Source: Cephalotus follicularis
Lineage: Eukaryota > Streptophyta > Magnoliopsida > Oxalidales > Cephalotaceae
Direction of reading: 5' to 3'
Assembly: GCA_001972305.1 (NCBI GenBank)
Contig: BDDD01000716.1
Location: 1-64,000 of the forward strand
Length of the DNA: 64,000 nt
Shown: piece by piece, positions 1 to 12,355 of the stretch
Position numbering within the stretch: position 1 is the first letter of the stretch
Layout: every line of letters starts with the position of its first letter
Translations under genes and position numbers: made by a program
The notes under the pieces: generated by a model
Database searches by the model: none
Told to the model about the DNA's origin: nothing
The model's input: the letters and a program-made list of their open reading frames with translations, nothing else

Positions 1-537
1 ACTAAGCATAATGAAAACTAAACTAATGAGAGAAGGAAAATTAGGGTTTCTACCACCCTCTCTACTCTACATATTGTTTTTGGTCGGCCATACATTGTTT
101 ATATACTACAAATTTGATCAAAAACGGAATAAAGTAATCATAGTGACAAAATATGGCAAAAATCTGAACTTTCTATTTCTGCTGCAGAGGAAGACGTCGA
201 CTCCTTCTTGAAAGGCGTCGACTTCTTTGTGTAAAAATCGCGACTTTGCTGAGATGCGAGAGAAATGCGTCGACTTCTTTTGAAAAGACATCGACTTCTT
301 TTTCATAGCTCCTTGAAGATTGTTGTGTTGCCCAGAAAAGATGTCGACTTCATCTGGAAAGGCGTCGACGTGATTCTATAAACCCAGAAAAAACATTGAC
401 TCGTATGAAAGGCATCGATGCATTTGATGAAACCCAGAAAAGACGTCGACTTCTTCTTGAAAGACGTCGACTTCTTTGCCCTGTTTTCTGCAGAATTTGG
501 CATTTCTTCAATCTTTACACTTTAAATAATTGCCCTG
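1..537 (-). repeat. Fragment of LTR-like family D
   Basis: On the minus strand this matches the plus-strand copy at about 37120-37710, including the stretch around CCTAATTT, the AAATCGCGA...TTTTTAC segment and the GCAGCAGAAATAGAAAG segment. It carries a dense cluster of GTCGAC/CATCGAC motifs (about 190-480). The element runs off the left window edge, and its right border with viral DNA lies near 530-545. No protein is encoded; short open frames here are translations of the repeats. The family is not identified beyond being LTR-like. Confidence 0.6.
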
Positions 538-540
538 TAA

Positions 541-958
541 TATAAGATGAACCTATTACATCAATTAGTCAACCTTACACATTACAAAAAAATATTCCAA
601 AGATTTGAAAATTCACCATCACAAAATTTAACCTTACATGAATTACAAAAATTTAAACAAAGAAACAAAGAAACAAATTATACATTTAAAACAAATTTTA
701 TTACAAAAATAGTCATCTTTCTCTTCTTCTGATAAAGAAGTTGAACAAATTGACCCTGTTAAACCAGAAATTCAAGAAGAAACAAGAACAAAATTTGTCA
801 ATTTAATAGAAAGAATAACATACCAAAAATGAAATATTAACATTATTATTATAATTCAAAATTCTTTTAAACTTCAAACAATTACCCTCGTAGATTCAGG
901 TGCACAAATAAATTGTATTCAAGAGGAATTAATCCCAACAAAATTCTTTGAAAAAACT
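541..958 (+). pseudogene. Endogenous caulimovirid polyprotein remnant, protease N-terminal part
   Basis: A lysine/asparagine-rich coding trace starts at ATG 547. After a frame change near 720 and an in-frame stop near 830 it reaches a retropepsin-like active site (DSGA, about 897-910). The frame is then cut at 958 by Ty3 element A1, and the rest of the protease resumes at 10850. The composition and the order (protease, then reverse transcriptase) resemble caulimovirid polyproteins, here an old integrated copy in the plant genome. It is inactive: it has a stop, a frameshift and a 9.9-kb insertion. A Ty3-related source is less likely, because the downstream RT has caulimovirid-type motifs. Confidence 0.7.
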
Positions 959-3533
959 TGTCACACCCCGTTATTTCCATTCACGTATAATGGACAAGCA
1001 TATGTGGTGATATCAGAAAGGATGAATAATATTCCAGCATAATTCATAAATAAATTTGCGGAAGCATTCGATAAGCCGGAAAATAAATACAAGCCGTTCG
1101 CACGCATCCCATACTACGTGCAGGTAAACCAACAATTATCCTTACATAAGGAAAATACATCATAACGAGGTATGAACCGTTCAATTTCAATACAAAATAC
1201 AGTACATCATCAACATTAAAATAACAACCTTAAAATAACAAAAGAAGCTCTCTAAGCTTCAGCAGTAGTCTCCAAATGTCATTGCTTAATCTGAAATTGT
1301 AGGGGTTAGCCGTTGTCCTCACTTGGCTGAGTAGGAAGTTAATGTATGATAAGGAATATATGAATGCAGCATGTATGACAGTTTATATCAAAATAACATT
1401 TAATGAGCCAATATATGAGCAATCATGCCAAGTGGCCATAAACAATCCATATGCAAGAATACCGCGCAAGGGTACAATCAATCAGTACAGTAGTTTGTCC
1501 GAAGACCAGTATTGGGCTCAAGACGTCGCTAACCCCTAGCCTACGTCGAGCCACGTAGCTATCATCCCAACTCCGCTGATGATAGGAGGCAAACAGTACT
1601 ACCGGCATTTAGCGGGTAGCTAACAATCAATATCTGCGATGAAGAACAGTTTGGGTGGATGCTCTAGCCAACTCCTGGCACATAGGACCACCTTCGTAGT
1701 GATTGATGTCTCCCATCACTCGACTAACGGTAGTAAAATAGACAATCAATTCAATCAGTGCAATTCAATGTAATATTACATATGTGTATAATATGCATTA
1801 TGAAAATTGTTTTCTTTAGAAACATTAACAATTCAGTAATCGTACAACTCATAGGAGGAAAACGATATCAGTAACAGTAGTGGTTTCCAATTGGAAACAA
1901 AACAGTAGGCAGTAAAACAGTAGGTGATAAATCAGTAGATTCTTGTAAATGATAGTTTTCATTTGAAAACGATGGTTAAACCATTAATTGTGCATATAAT
2001 GCATAATTCGTTCAATCGTTGAAATATAATAGTAGCGATGTTAAATAACATCAAACAGTATATACTATATGATGGTAGCATATACAATTCCATAACAGTA
2101 CCAAACAGTAGCAATTCAATCAATGTTATGCAATTTCTACCCAGAACAATCGGTTTCCATCAAAATTAGTCGACTGTTTTGGTTGTGTAGTCGACTGCTT
2201 TGGCTTGGCGGTCGACTGGATAGGTTGTGTAGTCGACTGTTTGGGGTGACAGTCGACTGCCTCTGCCCAGAAAATGCAGAAAATAGCAAGTCATGCACTT
2301 TAAGTTCAATTTCCAATCAATTTCAACACATGTGATCATGAAAAAAATAACCATACATAATATGCATACTCATATCTTCCATAACATATCGTTACACCTA
2401 CCTCAAATCGCTATCCCAAGATCAATTGATCTTTCTCTTGAGTTCCAAGTCACTTTCACCAACAAATCTTTCAATCCAACAAGTTTAATCTATGTATGCA
2501 TGTTTATGAACATATGCATCAGTACCAGTAGGTTTCAGTAGTTACTTGTAAAAATTACAATTCCAACATTAGCTTAATCATCAAGTTCTCTAAGTTTTAT
2601 CCTCCATTTAACAATTTCCTTTGAACTCTATGTCAACTTTTATTCAATCTTGGATTCATTGATCTTAAGTGTGTTGACAGAAGATGCATTTACATTTAAG
2701 AAATCAGTAAGTATACATCCTAACATTAACAACAACTATAATCCATCCTAGAGGTTATAGTCACCAATTCCACTTGATCCAATCACTACTTTCCATTTCA
2801 ATTCCAAAGGTTGTTGATTCTAATACATTAACAGAAGATATACAACATTCTTCTAGCCATTTTATCATCATAATAACAGAGAATTCGGATTGAGAACTTA
2901 CCAAGAGATCAAAGCTTCCAAATCCTCCTTGGAGCTCTCTACAATTCCTCCAATGCAAGCTCCAATAATCCCTCTCTTCACTTAATGTTTTCTAACACTC
3001 ATTTCACTATTCAATTAGCTGATATAAGTTCAAAATTCTGTTGAATTCGTCAGATTCCTCTCCAAGTCACATGCACTCACTATTCTCTCTTTTCTTTCCG
3101 TCAGATGCATCCCTCTCTTCACCTTTCTCTCATTATTAATCAATTTGTAGGTTGTAGGTCTGCAGAGAACATGCAAGCATCTCCTTTTGCATGTTATGGC
3201 AGGTGGTGAAACACATATGCGTCCTACCCACATGTCATTCTTGTCCCTACACATGCCAGGAATCTGTCCTGGGCAATTCCAGTCGACTGGCTATAGTGGG
3301 CAGTCGACTGCCTCCAACTCGTAGCAAACAGTCGACTCTTGTCCTGTGACAGTCGGCTGTTTGGGCTGGTTTAGGTTTTCTTCGATTTTGATACTTCACC
3401 AATTGCACATCTAATCATCCCAAGCAATTACCAATCATAGAAATTAATATAATAGGACAAATAACTCAATTAAAATGTATATTTTAATTCAAAATTAGAT
3501 CAATATACATTAATTGAAGTTGCGGTTATTACA
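959..3533 (-). repeat. 3' LTR of Ty3 element A1
   Basis: A 2575-bp direct repeat of 8267-10844 with TG...CA ends. It contains two clusters of CAGTCGACTG-type motifs (2166-2262 and 3281-3362), the hairpin/CCCC module (about 1295-1330) and a GAG/GTAGG splice-donor-like site near 2397. It differs from its partner by scattered substitutions and small indels only, so the insertion is much younger than the viral sequence it interrupts. Confidence 0.95.
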
Positions 3534-3546
3534 TTCCCCCCTCCTT
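3534..3546 (-). other. Polypurine tract of element A1
   Basis: In sense orientation AAGGAGGGGGGAA lies directly against the 3' LTR start, the expected position for priming plus-strand DNA synthesis. It fixes both the LTR boundary and the minus-strand orientation of the element. Confidence 0.9.
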
Positions 3547-3579
3547 AAAGAAAATTCGTCCTCGAATTTAGCCCTTACA

Positions 3580-6249
3580 TCACATTCCGAAGAAGTGGGG
3601 AAATGTTTCCCTCATTTCGTCCTCACTCTCCCACGTAGCTTCCTCCGCTCCGTGAAAATGCCACAGCACTTTGACCATAGGGATGGTCTTGTTCCTCAGA
3701 ACCTTTTCCATTCTATCCACAATCCTTGTCGGCCTTACTTCATATGTCACTCTAGGGCTAATGAATCCAGGGTCGTAGCTCAAAATGTGAGATGGGTCGG
3801 GTATGTATTTCCATAACATGGAAACATGAAATACATTATGTACGTCCGACTAGCTAGGCGGTAGTGCAATCTGATATGCAACTTCCCCCACTCTCTCTAG
3901 TATCTCGTAAGGTCCAATATACCTTGGAGCTAACTTTCCTTTAAGGCCAAAACGGTGTATCCCTTTCGAAGGCAAGATCTTCAAGAAAACATGATCTCCC
4001 TTCTCAAACTCCAACTTTCTTCTCTTGCTGTCGGCGTAACTCTTCTGCCGACTCTGTGCAGCTAGTAGTCTCTTCTTGATCATCTCCACTTTATCAGTGG
4101 TCTCTTGTACCAAATCCAGTCCAAGTACTTGTCTCTCACCTACCTCATCCCAGCAAATAGGTGATCTGCATTTTCTTCCGTACAATGCTTCATACGGAGC
4201 CATTCCAATGCTAGTGTGAAAACTATCGTTGTGAGAGAATTCAATCAATGCCAGATGATTCTCCCAACTCTCAGAAAAATCAATCATACAAGCCCGTAAC
4301 ATATCCTCCAGAGTTTGGATAGTACGCTCGGACTGTCCGTCAGTCTGTGGATGAAATGCAGTGCTAAAGTTCAAGGTTGTTCCCATAGCTGTTTGGAATT
4401 TCATCCAGAACCTTGAAGTAAATCTAGCATCTCGGTCGCAGACAATACTGACCGGTACTCCATGCAATCTCACTATCTCCCGAATATATAATCGAGCAAG
4501 CTTCTCGATAGAATATGTCATGTTCATCGGAAGAAAGTGTGCAGACTTAGTGAGTCTGTCCACTACTACCCACACAGCCTCATGTTGATTCCGTGACCTC
4601 GGTAATCCCGACACAATGTCCATGGTCACATGCTCCCATTTCCATTCAACCACTGGTAGTGATTGTAGCAGTCCCGCAGGTTTCTGATGTTCAGCCTTCA
4701 CTCGCTGACAGGTCAAACATCTTGCTACATATTCAGCAATTTCCCGTTTCATACCATTCCACCAGTAATTCTTCTTCAGGTCGTGCCACATCTTGGAACT
4801 TCTTGGGTGAACACTGTATCTCAATTTATGAGCTTGTTGCAATAGCTCATTCTTGATACTCTCGTCATCAGGAACACATATCCTTCCTCGGAACCTCAAT
4901 ATGTCATCACTATGAATGGAGAACTCAGAATCAGTGTCTAGGTTCTCACGAATACTCCACAATTCAGAATCACTATACTGAGCAGTCAGAATACGTTCTA
5001 GAAGTTCTGGTTGTGCTCTCATACTTGCTACAATAATTCCTCGGGAAACCATGAACGGATTCCATCTCTGAAATTCCTCCAATAGCTTCCACTGTGAAAC
5101 CATAGCTCCAACAATCATCGCCTTGCGACTCAGCGCATCAGCTACTACATTCGCCTTTCCCGAGTGGTATTGAATATTGCAGTTATAGTCATTAAAGAAC
5201 TCCACCCATCGCCTCTGTCTCATGTTGAGCTCCTTATGGGAAAACAAATACTTCAAGCTTTTATGATCAGTAAAGATTTCAATCTGAGCACCATAGAGAT
5301 AGTGCCTCCATTTCTGCAAGGCAAATACTATGGCTGCCAACTCAAGATCGTGTACGGGATAATTTTCCTCGTACGGATTTAACTTCCTTGATGCGTATGC
5401 AATTACCCTACCATGTTGCATAAGAACGCATCCCAATCCTTTCCCAGAAGCATCTGTGTAAACAGTAAATCCCTCATTACCCTCTGGTAATGCCAACACT
5501 AGAGCCGAAATCAACCGACTCTTTAACTCTTGGAAACTCGCTTCGCAGGAATCATCCCACACAAAACTGGACTTCTTCTGAGTCAACTGTGTCAGTGGTG
5601 TAGCAAGTTTCAAGAATCCCTTGATGAAGCTTCGATAGTAGCCAGCCAATCCCAAGAAACTACGAACCTCCGTAATGTTCCTCGGTTGGGGCCATTCAAC
5701 AATACTTTCAATCTTCGAAGGATCCACTAACAATCCTTCACTCGACACTATGTGACCTAAAAAAGTCACATGATCCAGCCAAAATTCACACTTTCTGAAT
5801 TTGGCGTACAGCTGTTCCTTCCGTAATGTCTGCAGTACAATTCTCAAGTGCTGCATGTGTTCCTCTATGCTCCTTGAGTAGATCAGGATTTCATCTAAGA
5901 ATATAACAACAAACTGGTCCAGATAAGGTTGGAACACTCTATTCATCAGACACATAAAGGCTGCTGGAGCATTAGTCAAACCAAACGGCAGTATCAGAAA
6001 TTCGTAATGCCCATATCTGGTTCGAAATGCGGTTTTCTCCACATCACCTTCTCTAATCCTTAACTGATGGTAACCTGTTCTCAGGTCAAGTTTGGAGTAT
6101 ACAGTTGAGCCTTTCAATTGGTCGAACAACTCCTCAATATGTGGTAGAGGATACTTGTTCTTCACAGTCACTTGATTAAGCAGCCTGTAGTCAATGCATA
6201 GCCGCATCGATCCATCCTTCTTTTCACAAACAGAATTGGTGCGCCCCAC
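3580..6249 (-). pseudogene. Ty3/gypsy pol: RT, RNase H, integrase and chromodomain-like tail (A1)
   Basis: An open frame of about 799 residues ends at TAG 3850-3852, and the same frame continues to 3580. Counting from 6249: RT about 1-210 with [14 protein letters not shown] near 51-64; RNase H with D266, E303, D328 and D371; integrase zinc finger H474, H481, C511, C514; integrase core D544, D605, E641. The part beyond the stop holds VLRNKTIPMVKVLW, typical of a chromovirus chromodomain-like tail. The RT box reads FLDE (117-120) where the sister copies at 28472 and 30238 have FLDD, so the last metal-binding aspartate is lost. The true upstream frame joins by a frameshift near 6222. The element cannot make an active polyprotein. 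Confidence 0.92.
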
Positions 6250-7216
6250 GGTGATACACTCGGTCTGATGAAACCTTTGTCAAGGTAATCTTGCAGTTGA
6301 ACTTTCAACTCCTTCAGCTCAGCAGGAGCCATTCAGTATGGTGCTCTAGATATAGGAGCAGTTCCAGGCAATAACTCAACGCTGAACTCGATATCTCTCT
6401 CCGGTGGTAATGAAGTGAGTTCATCAGGAAATACATCAGAAAATTCACATACAATAGGCACTTGTTCAATATTAGGCGTACCTTTTGTATGATCGATCAC
6501 ATACACAAAATAACCTTCGCATCCTTGCTTGAGATATCTCTGTGCTCGTGTATATGAAATGATCGAAACAGTAACATTCTTCTCTCTGATAAACTTGCAC
6601 TCAGTCCCATATTGCAGGTAAAATGTCATCATCTTGTGTAGCAATCAATACAAGCATGATGAGCATACAGCCAATCCATTCCCAAGATCACATCAAAATC
6701 TCGGATAGGTAATACTATCAAGTCAGCGGATAGTTCAATCCCAGCTATCACGATTTCATAGTCTTTCATAACAGTATCAGATAAAAGACAAGTACCCGTT
6801 GGAGTACTTACTTCCAAAACATATGATAGTCTAGAAGTAATGCCATGCAATTTGTGAGCAAATCCAGATGCAATGAATGAATGCGTCGCACCAGGGTTAA
6901 TCAATACATGAGCTAATATGCCAGATATATAGATAGTACCTCCCACAAAAGTAGTAGATTCTGGCACATCATCTTTAGATAAGGTATAGACCATACGTTT
7001 CATGATCCCCTTTCCGGTGTCTCTTCGCGGTTGAGCCGCCGCAACACTGCCACTGGCACCAGCACTTCCTTGTTGGCCGCGTACTTGTTCCCTAGTCATT
7101 GGGCAATTCATCACCATGTGGCCTTGTGAACCACACCTCAAGCACTTTCCCGTCTTCTTCCAGCATTCAGACTCATCATGATTCGGACGACCACAGAAGG
7201 TACATCCACTTGCATT
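6250..7216 (-). pseudogene. Ty3/gypsy zinc knuckle and aspartic protease (A1)
   Basis: Continues the gag frame. The first knuckle, CTFCGRPNHDESEC (CX2CX4HX4C), is followed by a second, CLRCGSQGHMVMNC. The protease follows with INPGATHSFIA (the usual D of DPGA is N here; the sister copy has IDPGATHSF) and ILGMDWL. A 1-nt loss near 6642 shifts the frame, and a CGA-to-TGA change gives a stop at 6333-6335 (arginine in the sister copies). The protease-RT linker then runs to the frameshift near 6222. The role was polyprotein cleavage and RNA binding; it is now inactive. Confidence 0.85.
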
Positions 7217-8185
7217 CTATTGACTGTTGCGGTTAGGTGTCCTTGATCGTGTGCGTCGAGAACCTCCTTGACCTCTGTTGTCAAATCTGGTCGTCTTAGC
7301 ATGATTAATTCTTCCCTGCCCCCGTGACTGTGTAGCCCTCGATGGAACAACTCGAGACCGTTCTGCTCTCCTTTCATTCGCGTCAACTTCCAGAATCATT
7401 GCTCTCTCTGCAACATCAACAAAAGTGGTCAGCTGTAATAATAACAATTTAGATTTGATGTCGGGTCAAAGGCCTTTCAAGAACCTTCGGATCATCCGTT
7501 CTTCGCCCTCCACAAGATAAGGAGTGTGTCTTGCCAGCTCCACAAATCTAGTCTGGTATTGAGCTACAGTCATATCTCCTTGTCGTAACTCTATCAGTTC
7601 AGTCTCCCATCGGTCACGTTCAATCTGCGGTACATAAGTATCCAGAAACTCAGACTGGAATCTGTCCCAAGTCCTGTCAAGTCTACGGTTTTCCCATTTC
7701 GCTTCAGTTCTCTCCCACCAATAAGTTGCCTTGCCCCATAAGCGGTTCACAGCAAAATTAAGCTTTTGATCATCAGTGCATTCTAGAGCGGTAAATATCT
7801 TTTCCAGGTCCCTGATCCATCGTTCAGCTATGGTAGCATTCAACTCGCCATTAAAGGTTGGAGGATTCTGTCTCATGAACCGCTCCAGGTCTCAGCCAAA
7901 TCCAACTACATGACAAGCATCTGGTACTGGCTGATATACCCGGTTAGCCTCGTACATTTGCTGGATCTGTTCCAAGTTTGCTGCATTCGCTTGTATCTGC
8001 TGTCGGAAAAGATCGGCCAAGTTGTCAAAATTACTCCTCTCATCATGGACAGGAGGAACATTCACTCCTTCATTCATTTGCGGAACATTTTCAGGTATTG
8101 GCGGAGCATTAAATCCTTCATCGGCTCTACGCCTTCCTCGTCTGCCTCTTCTTAGATCCATTTTGTTTCCTATATGGAATGACAT
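7217..8185 (-). pseudogene. Ty3/gypsy gag capsid region (A1)
   Basis: Reads from ATG near 8161 (MDLRRGRRGRR; an in-frame upstream ATG is at 8183-8185) through a typical retrotransposon gag core: RQNPPTFNGELNA, WIRDLEKIF, LWGKATYWWE, then RQGDMTVAQYQTRFVELARH. Single-codon lesions interrupt one otherwise continuous frame: TGA 7892-7894 (arginine in element A2), TGA 7466-7468 (arginine in A2) and TAG 7217-7219 (glutamine in A2). Gag would form the virus-like particle. Two of the three stops can arise by C-to-T change, as expected for methylated, silenced DNA. Confidence 0.88.
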
Positions 8186-8251
8186 AAATCATTAGCAAAA
8201 AATTTACTTAATTTTCGAGAAACTTATCCCAGCTTAGCATATATGGAATAT

Positions 8252-8263
8252 GCTCTAATACCA
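8252..8263 (-). other. Primer binding site, initiator tRNA-Met (A1)
   Basis: In sense orientation TGGTATTAGAGC lies 3 nt inside the 5' LTR. It has one mismatch to TGGTATCAGAGC, the standard plant iMet site, which is perfect in element A2 (26454-26465). Confidence 0.9.
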
Positions 8264-8266
8264 TGC

Positions 8267-10844
8267 TGTCACACCCTGTTATTTCCATTCACGTATAATG
8301 GACAAGCATATGTGGTGATATCAGAAAGCATGAATAATATTCCAGCATAATTCATAAATAAATTTGCGGAAGCATTCGATAAGCCGGAATATAAATACAA
8401 GCCGTCCGCACGCATCCCATACTACGTGCGGGTAAACCAACAATTATCCTTACGTAAGGAAAATACATCATAACGAGGTATGAACTGTTCAATTTCAATA
8501 CAAAATACAGTTCATCATCAACATTAAAATAACAACCTTAAAATAACAAAAGAAGCTCTCCAAGCTTCAGCAGCAGTCTCCAAATGTCCTTGCTTAATCT
8601 GAAATTGTAGGGGTTAGCCGTTGTCCTCACTTGGCTGAGTAGGAAGTTAATGTATGATAAGGAATATATGAATGAAGCATGTATGACAGTTTATATCAAA
8701 ATAACATTTAATGAGCCAATATATGAGCAATCATGCCAAGTGGCCATAAACAATCCATATGCAAGAATACCGCGCAAGGGTACAATCAATCAGTACAGTA
8801 GTTTGTCCGAAGACCAGTATTGGGCTCAAGACGTCACTAACCCCTAGCCTACGTCGAGCCACGTAGCTATCATCCCAACTCCGCTGATGATAGGAGGCAA
8901 ACAGTACTACCGACATTTAGCGGGTAGCTAACAATCAATATCTGCGATGCAGAACAGTTTGGGTGGATGCTCTAGCCAACTCCTGTCACATAGGACCACC
9001 TTCGTAGTCAGTGATGTCCTATCACTCGACTAACGGCAGTAACATAGACAATCAATTCAATCAGTGCAATTCAATGTAATATTACATATGTGTATAATAT
9101 GCAATATGAAAATTGTTTTCTTTAGAAACATTAACAATCCAGTAATCGTACATCTCATAGGAGGAAAACGATATCAGTAACAGTAGTGGTTTCCAGTTGG
9201 AAACAAAACAGTAGGCAGTAAAACAGTAGGTGATAAATGAGTAGATTCTTGTAAATGATAGTTTTCATTTGAAAACGATGGTTAAACCAGTAATTGTGCA
9301 TATAATGCATAATTCGTTCAATCGTTGAAATATAATAGTAGCGATGTTAAATAATATCAAACAGTATATACTATATGATGGTAGCATATAAAATTCCATA
9401 ACAGTACCAAACAGTAGCAATTCAATCGATGTTATGCAATTTCTACCCAGAACAATAGGCTGCCATCAAGATTAGCCGACTGTTTTTGTTGTGTAGTCGA
9501 CTGCTTTGGCTTGGCAGTCGTCTGGATAGGTTGTGTAGTCGACTGTTTGGGGTGACAGTCGACTGCCTCTGCCAGAAAATGCAGAAAATAGCAAGTCATG
9601 CACTTCAAGTTCAATTTCCAATCAATTTCAACACACGTGATCATGCAGAAAATAACCATACATAATATGCATAGTCATATGTTCCATAACATATCGTTAC
9701 CCCTACCTCAAATCGCTATCCCACGATCAATTGAGTTTGATCTTTCTCTTGAGTTCCAAGTCACTTTCACCAACAAATCTTTCAATCCAGCAAGTTTAAT
9801 CTATGTATGCATGTTTATGAACATATGCATCAGTACCAGTAGGTTTCAGTAGTTACTTGTAACAATTACAATTCCAACATTAGCTTAATCATCAAGTTCT
9901 CTAAGTTTTATCCTCCATTTAACAATTTCCTTTGAACTCTATGTCAACTTTTATTCAATCTCGGATTCATTGATCTTAAGTGTGTTGACAGAAGATGCAT
10001 TTACATTTAAGAAATCAGTAAGTATACATCCTAACATTAACAACAACTATAATCCATCCTAGAGGTTATAGTCACCAATTCCACTTGATCCAATCACTAC
10101 TTTCCATTTCAATTCCAAAGGTTGTTGATTCTAATCCATTAACAGAAGATATACAACATTCTCCTAGCCATTTTACCATCATAATAACAGAGAATTCAGA
10201 TTGAGAACTTACCAAGAGATCAAAGCTTCCAAATCCTCCTTGGAGCTCTCTACAATTCCTCCAATGCAAGCTCCAATAATCCCTCTCTTAACTTAGTGTT
10301 TTCTAACACTCATTTCACCATTCAATTAGCTGATATAAGTTCAAAATTCTGTTGAATTCGTCAGTTTCCTCTCCAAGTCACATGCACTCACTTTTCTCTC
10401 TTTTCTTTCCATCACATGCATCCCTCTCTTCATCTTACTCTCATTATTAATCAATTTGTAGGTTGTAGGTCTACAAATAACATGCAAGCATCTCCTTTTG
10501 CATGTTCTGGCAGGTGGTGAAACACATATGCCTCCTACCCACCTGTCATTCTTGTCCCTGCACATGCTAGGAATCTGTCCTGGGCAATTCCAATCGACTG
10601 GCTATAGTGGGCAGTCGACTGCCTCCAACGCGTAGCAAACAGTCGACCGTTGTCCTGTGACAGTCGGCTGTTTGGGCTGGTTTAGGGTTTCTTCAATTTT
10701 GATACTTCACCAATTGCACATCCAATCATCCTAAGCAATTACCAATCATAGAAATTAAAATAATTGGACAAATAACTCAATTAAAATGTATATTTTAATT
10801 CAAAATTAGATCAATATACATTAATTGAAGTTGCGGTTATTACA
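8267..10844 (-). repeat. 5' LTR of Ty3 element A1
   Basis: A 2578-bp direct repeat of 959-3533. It holds motif clusters at 9476-9569 and 10591-10672. In sense, a donor-like GAG/GTAGGGG lies at about 9706 and a CTAACCCC...CAG/AT acceptor-like site at about 8599, giving a possible leader intron of about 1.1 kb. The promoter was not located. Confidence 0.95.
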
Positions 10845-10849
10845 AAACT

Positions 10850-12355
10850 GAACAAAAATTATCCACTACTAACGGTGAAAACCTTAGAGTTAAAGTCAAA
10901 ATTTCTGATGTCCATATCTGTAATGGAAGTATTTACATCAAACAATCATTTATTCTAGTCAAAGATAATTTAGACATAGGAATAATCCTAGGTCAACCAT
11001 TTCTAGAAGTTATTAAACCATTTAAAGTAACAAATGAAGGAATTACAACAAAATTAATTCAACAAAAAATTCTGTTTGCTTTCACTTTCAATGAAAAACC
11101 AATTACTAAAGAAGTTAATCTTCTAAAAACATTATCCATATTTAAAGAACACTTTATAAATTTAATAAGAACAAAAGAAAAACATTTGTCAAATAAAAAA
11201 CTTGAACAACAGTTACTTGCTTCACAAATTCATAATTTTCTTAATAAAAAATTAATTAGACTTAGCAAATCCCCTTTGAGTTATGCAGCCTTTTATATAA
11301 ATAAAAATTCAGAAACACCAAGATTAGTCATAAATTATATTGTTAGACCATTACATATTGTTAGACATCCTATTCTAAACAAAAAAGATATACTCAAAAG
11401 ATTAACTGAGTCAGATTCAACTATCCCTTTTAAACATTATGAATGGAATGTTATATTATTTGATACTCCCAGTAAAATTTTGAATGATATATTTATTCCA
11501 TATTCATCATTTTCAATTGTGAATATTGACGATATTTTAACAATTTTAAAAGAACAACATTTTAAATACTTATATACATTTTACAAAATTATTCAAACCA
11601 ATGATTTAGTATTGTCAAAAATAAATTTGGATTTGTTCATTATACATGTTAGATTTCTTGATATACATCAAGGAACTATTACATCAATTCAAAGATTTCC
11701 AAACATTATCACAGGTAGCGAACAATTACCAACTTCATCCTTTATTATTTGTTTTAATATTGATTCATTATTTCTCAATACTAACCAAAGATGTCAACAA
11801 GCTTTCTCAAGATTACATGAAATGGAATCTATTGAAGACACTTTATCTCCCACTGAGATAAATAAGATTATGAGTGACACTTTGTCTCCCACTGAGACAA
11901 AGAAAATTATGAGTGATACTTTATCCTCCACTAAAATAAGGATAAGATTCCTGAAAAGGAATGAAACATTTGAAAAATGTTTACAATCATTGTGTGTGCT
12001 TGAAAAAATTCTTGTGTGTGATACCACTATTATTTGTTCTGTGCGCATGAAAATATTGTGTGTGAAAATTCCATTTACAGACAAATTACTATTTAACAAT
12101 AGTAACCACACTCATCTAACTCCATATATAAGGGATTCATTACACACTCATCCAAGTCCGTATAAAAATCCATCCTTTCATACAATCATCGAAAAGCCAG
12201 AAACAATGGAGACACTGCCACTTGATAGAGCATCTCCTACTAAGATAGAAACTAAAACAAACACTCTATCCCCCACTGAGATAGAGATAAGAAATTCTAG
12301 AGTATTTTTCTTCCCAAATACTATTTTAAAAAAATTGAGAGACTACAACCTTGAA
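10850..12355 (+). pseudogene. Endogenous caulimovirid polyprotein remnant: protease end and degenerate RT
   Basis: Directly follows the target duplication of A1 and continues the protease cut at 958; IILGQPFLE (about 10980-11005) is the C-terminal protease motif. The frame open from 11186 has caulimovirid-type RT motifs: SPLSYAAFY, PRLVINY, HYEWNV, then NIDD where YIDD is usual. The segment that should hold the first catalytic aspartate is missing. A 39-bp in-frame repeat follows (11837-11941). No convincing RNase H was seen. The frame is interrupted at 12355 by a solo LTR and resumes at 14650. It is a dead, ancient viral copy. Confidence 0.75.
11837..11941 (+). repeat. 39-bp in-frame tandem repeat in the viral relic
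   Basis: Three units begin at 11837, 11876 and 11915 (the last partial). Each encodes a 13-residue unit around DTLSPTE. Related, more diverged units occur near 12246 and 12265. The repeat lies where RT should pass into RNase H. It may be a lineage-specific expansion or a post-integration duplication. Confidence 0.8.

Larger units (their letters stand above)
959..10844 (-). mobile_element. Ty3/gypsy chromovirus-type LTR retrotransposon A1, complete but defective
   Basis: A 9886-bp element with two LTRs of 2575 and 2578 bp, inserted into the caulimovirid protease gene. It is flanked by a perfect 5-bp target duplication AAACT (954-958 and 10845-10849). In minus-strand sense the LTRs begin TGTAATAACC and end GGTGTGACA. 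Order in sense: 5' LTR, primer site for initiator tRNA-Met, gag with two zinc knuckles, protease, RT, RNase H, integrase, chromodomain-like tail, polypurine tract, 3' LTR. This order and the motifs fit a chromovirus, probably Tekay-like. At least five in-frame stops, two frameshifts and a changed RT active site make it non-autonomous. The same family occurs on the plus strand at 16977. Confidence 0.95.

Noticed and set aside
188..478. CRISPR-like array of short regularly spaced repeats
   Set aside because: Repeats are only 10-18 bases, degenerate and unevenly spaced, and the context is a plant LTR, not a prokaryotic locus.
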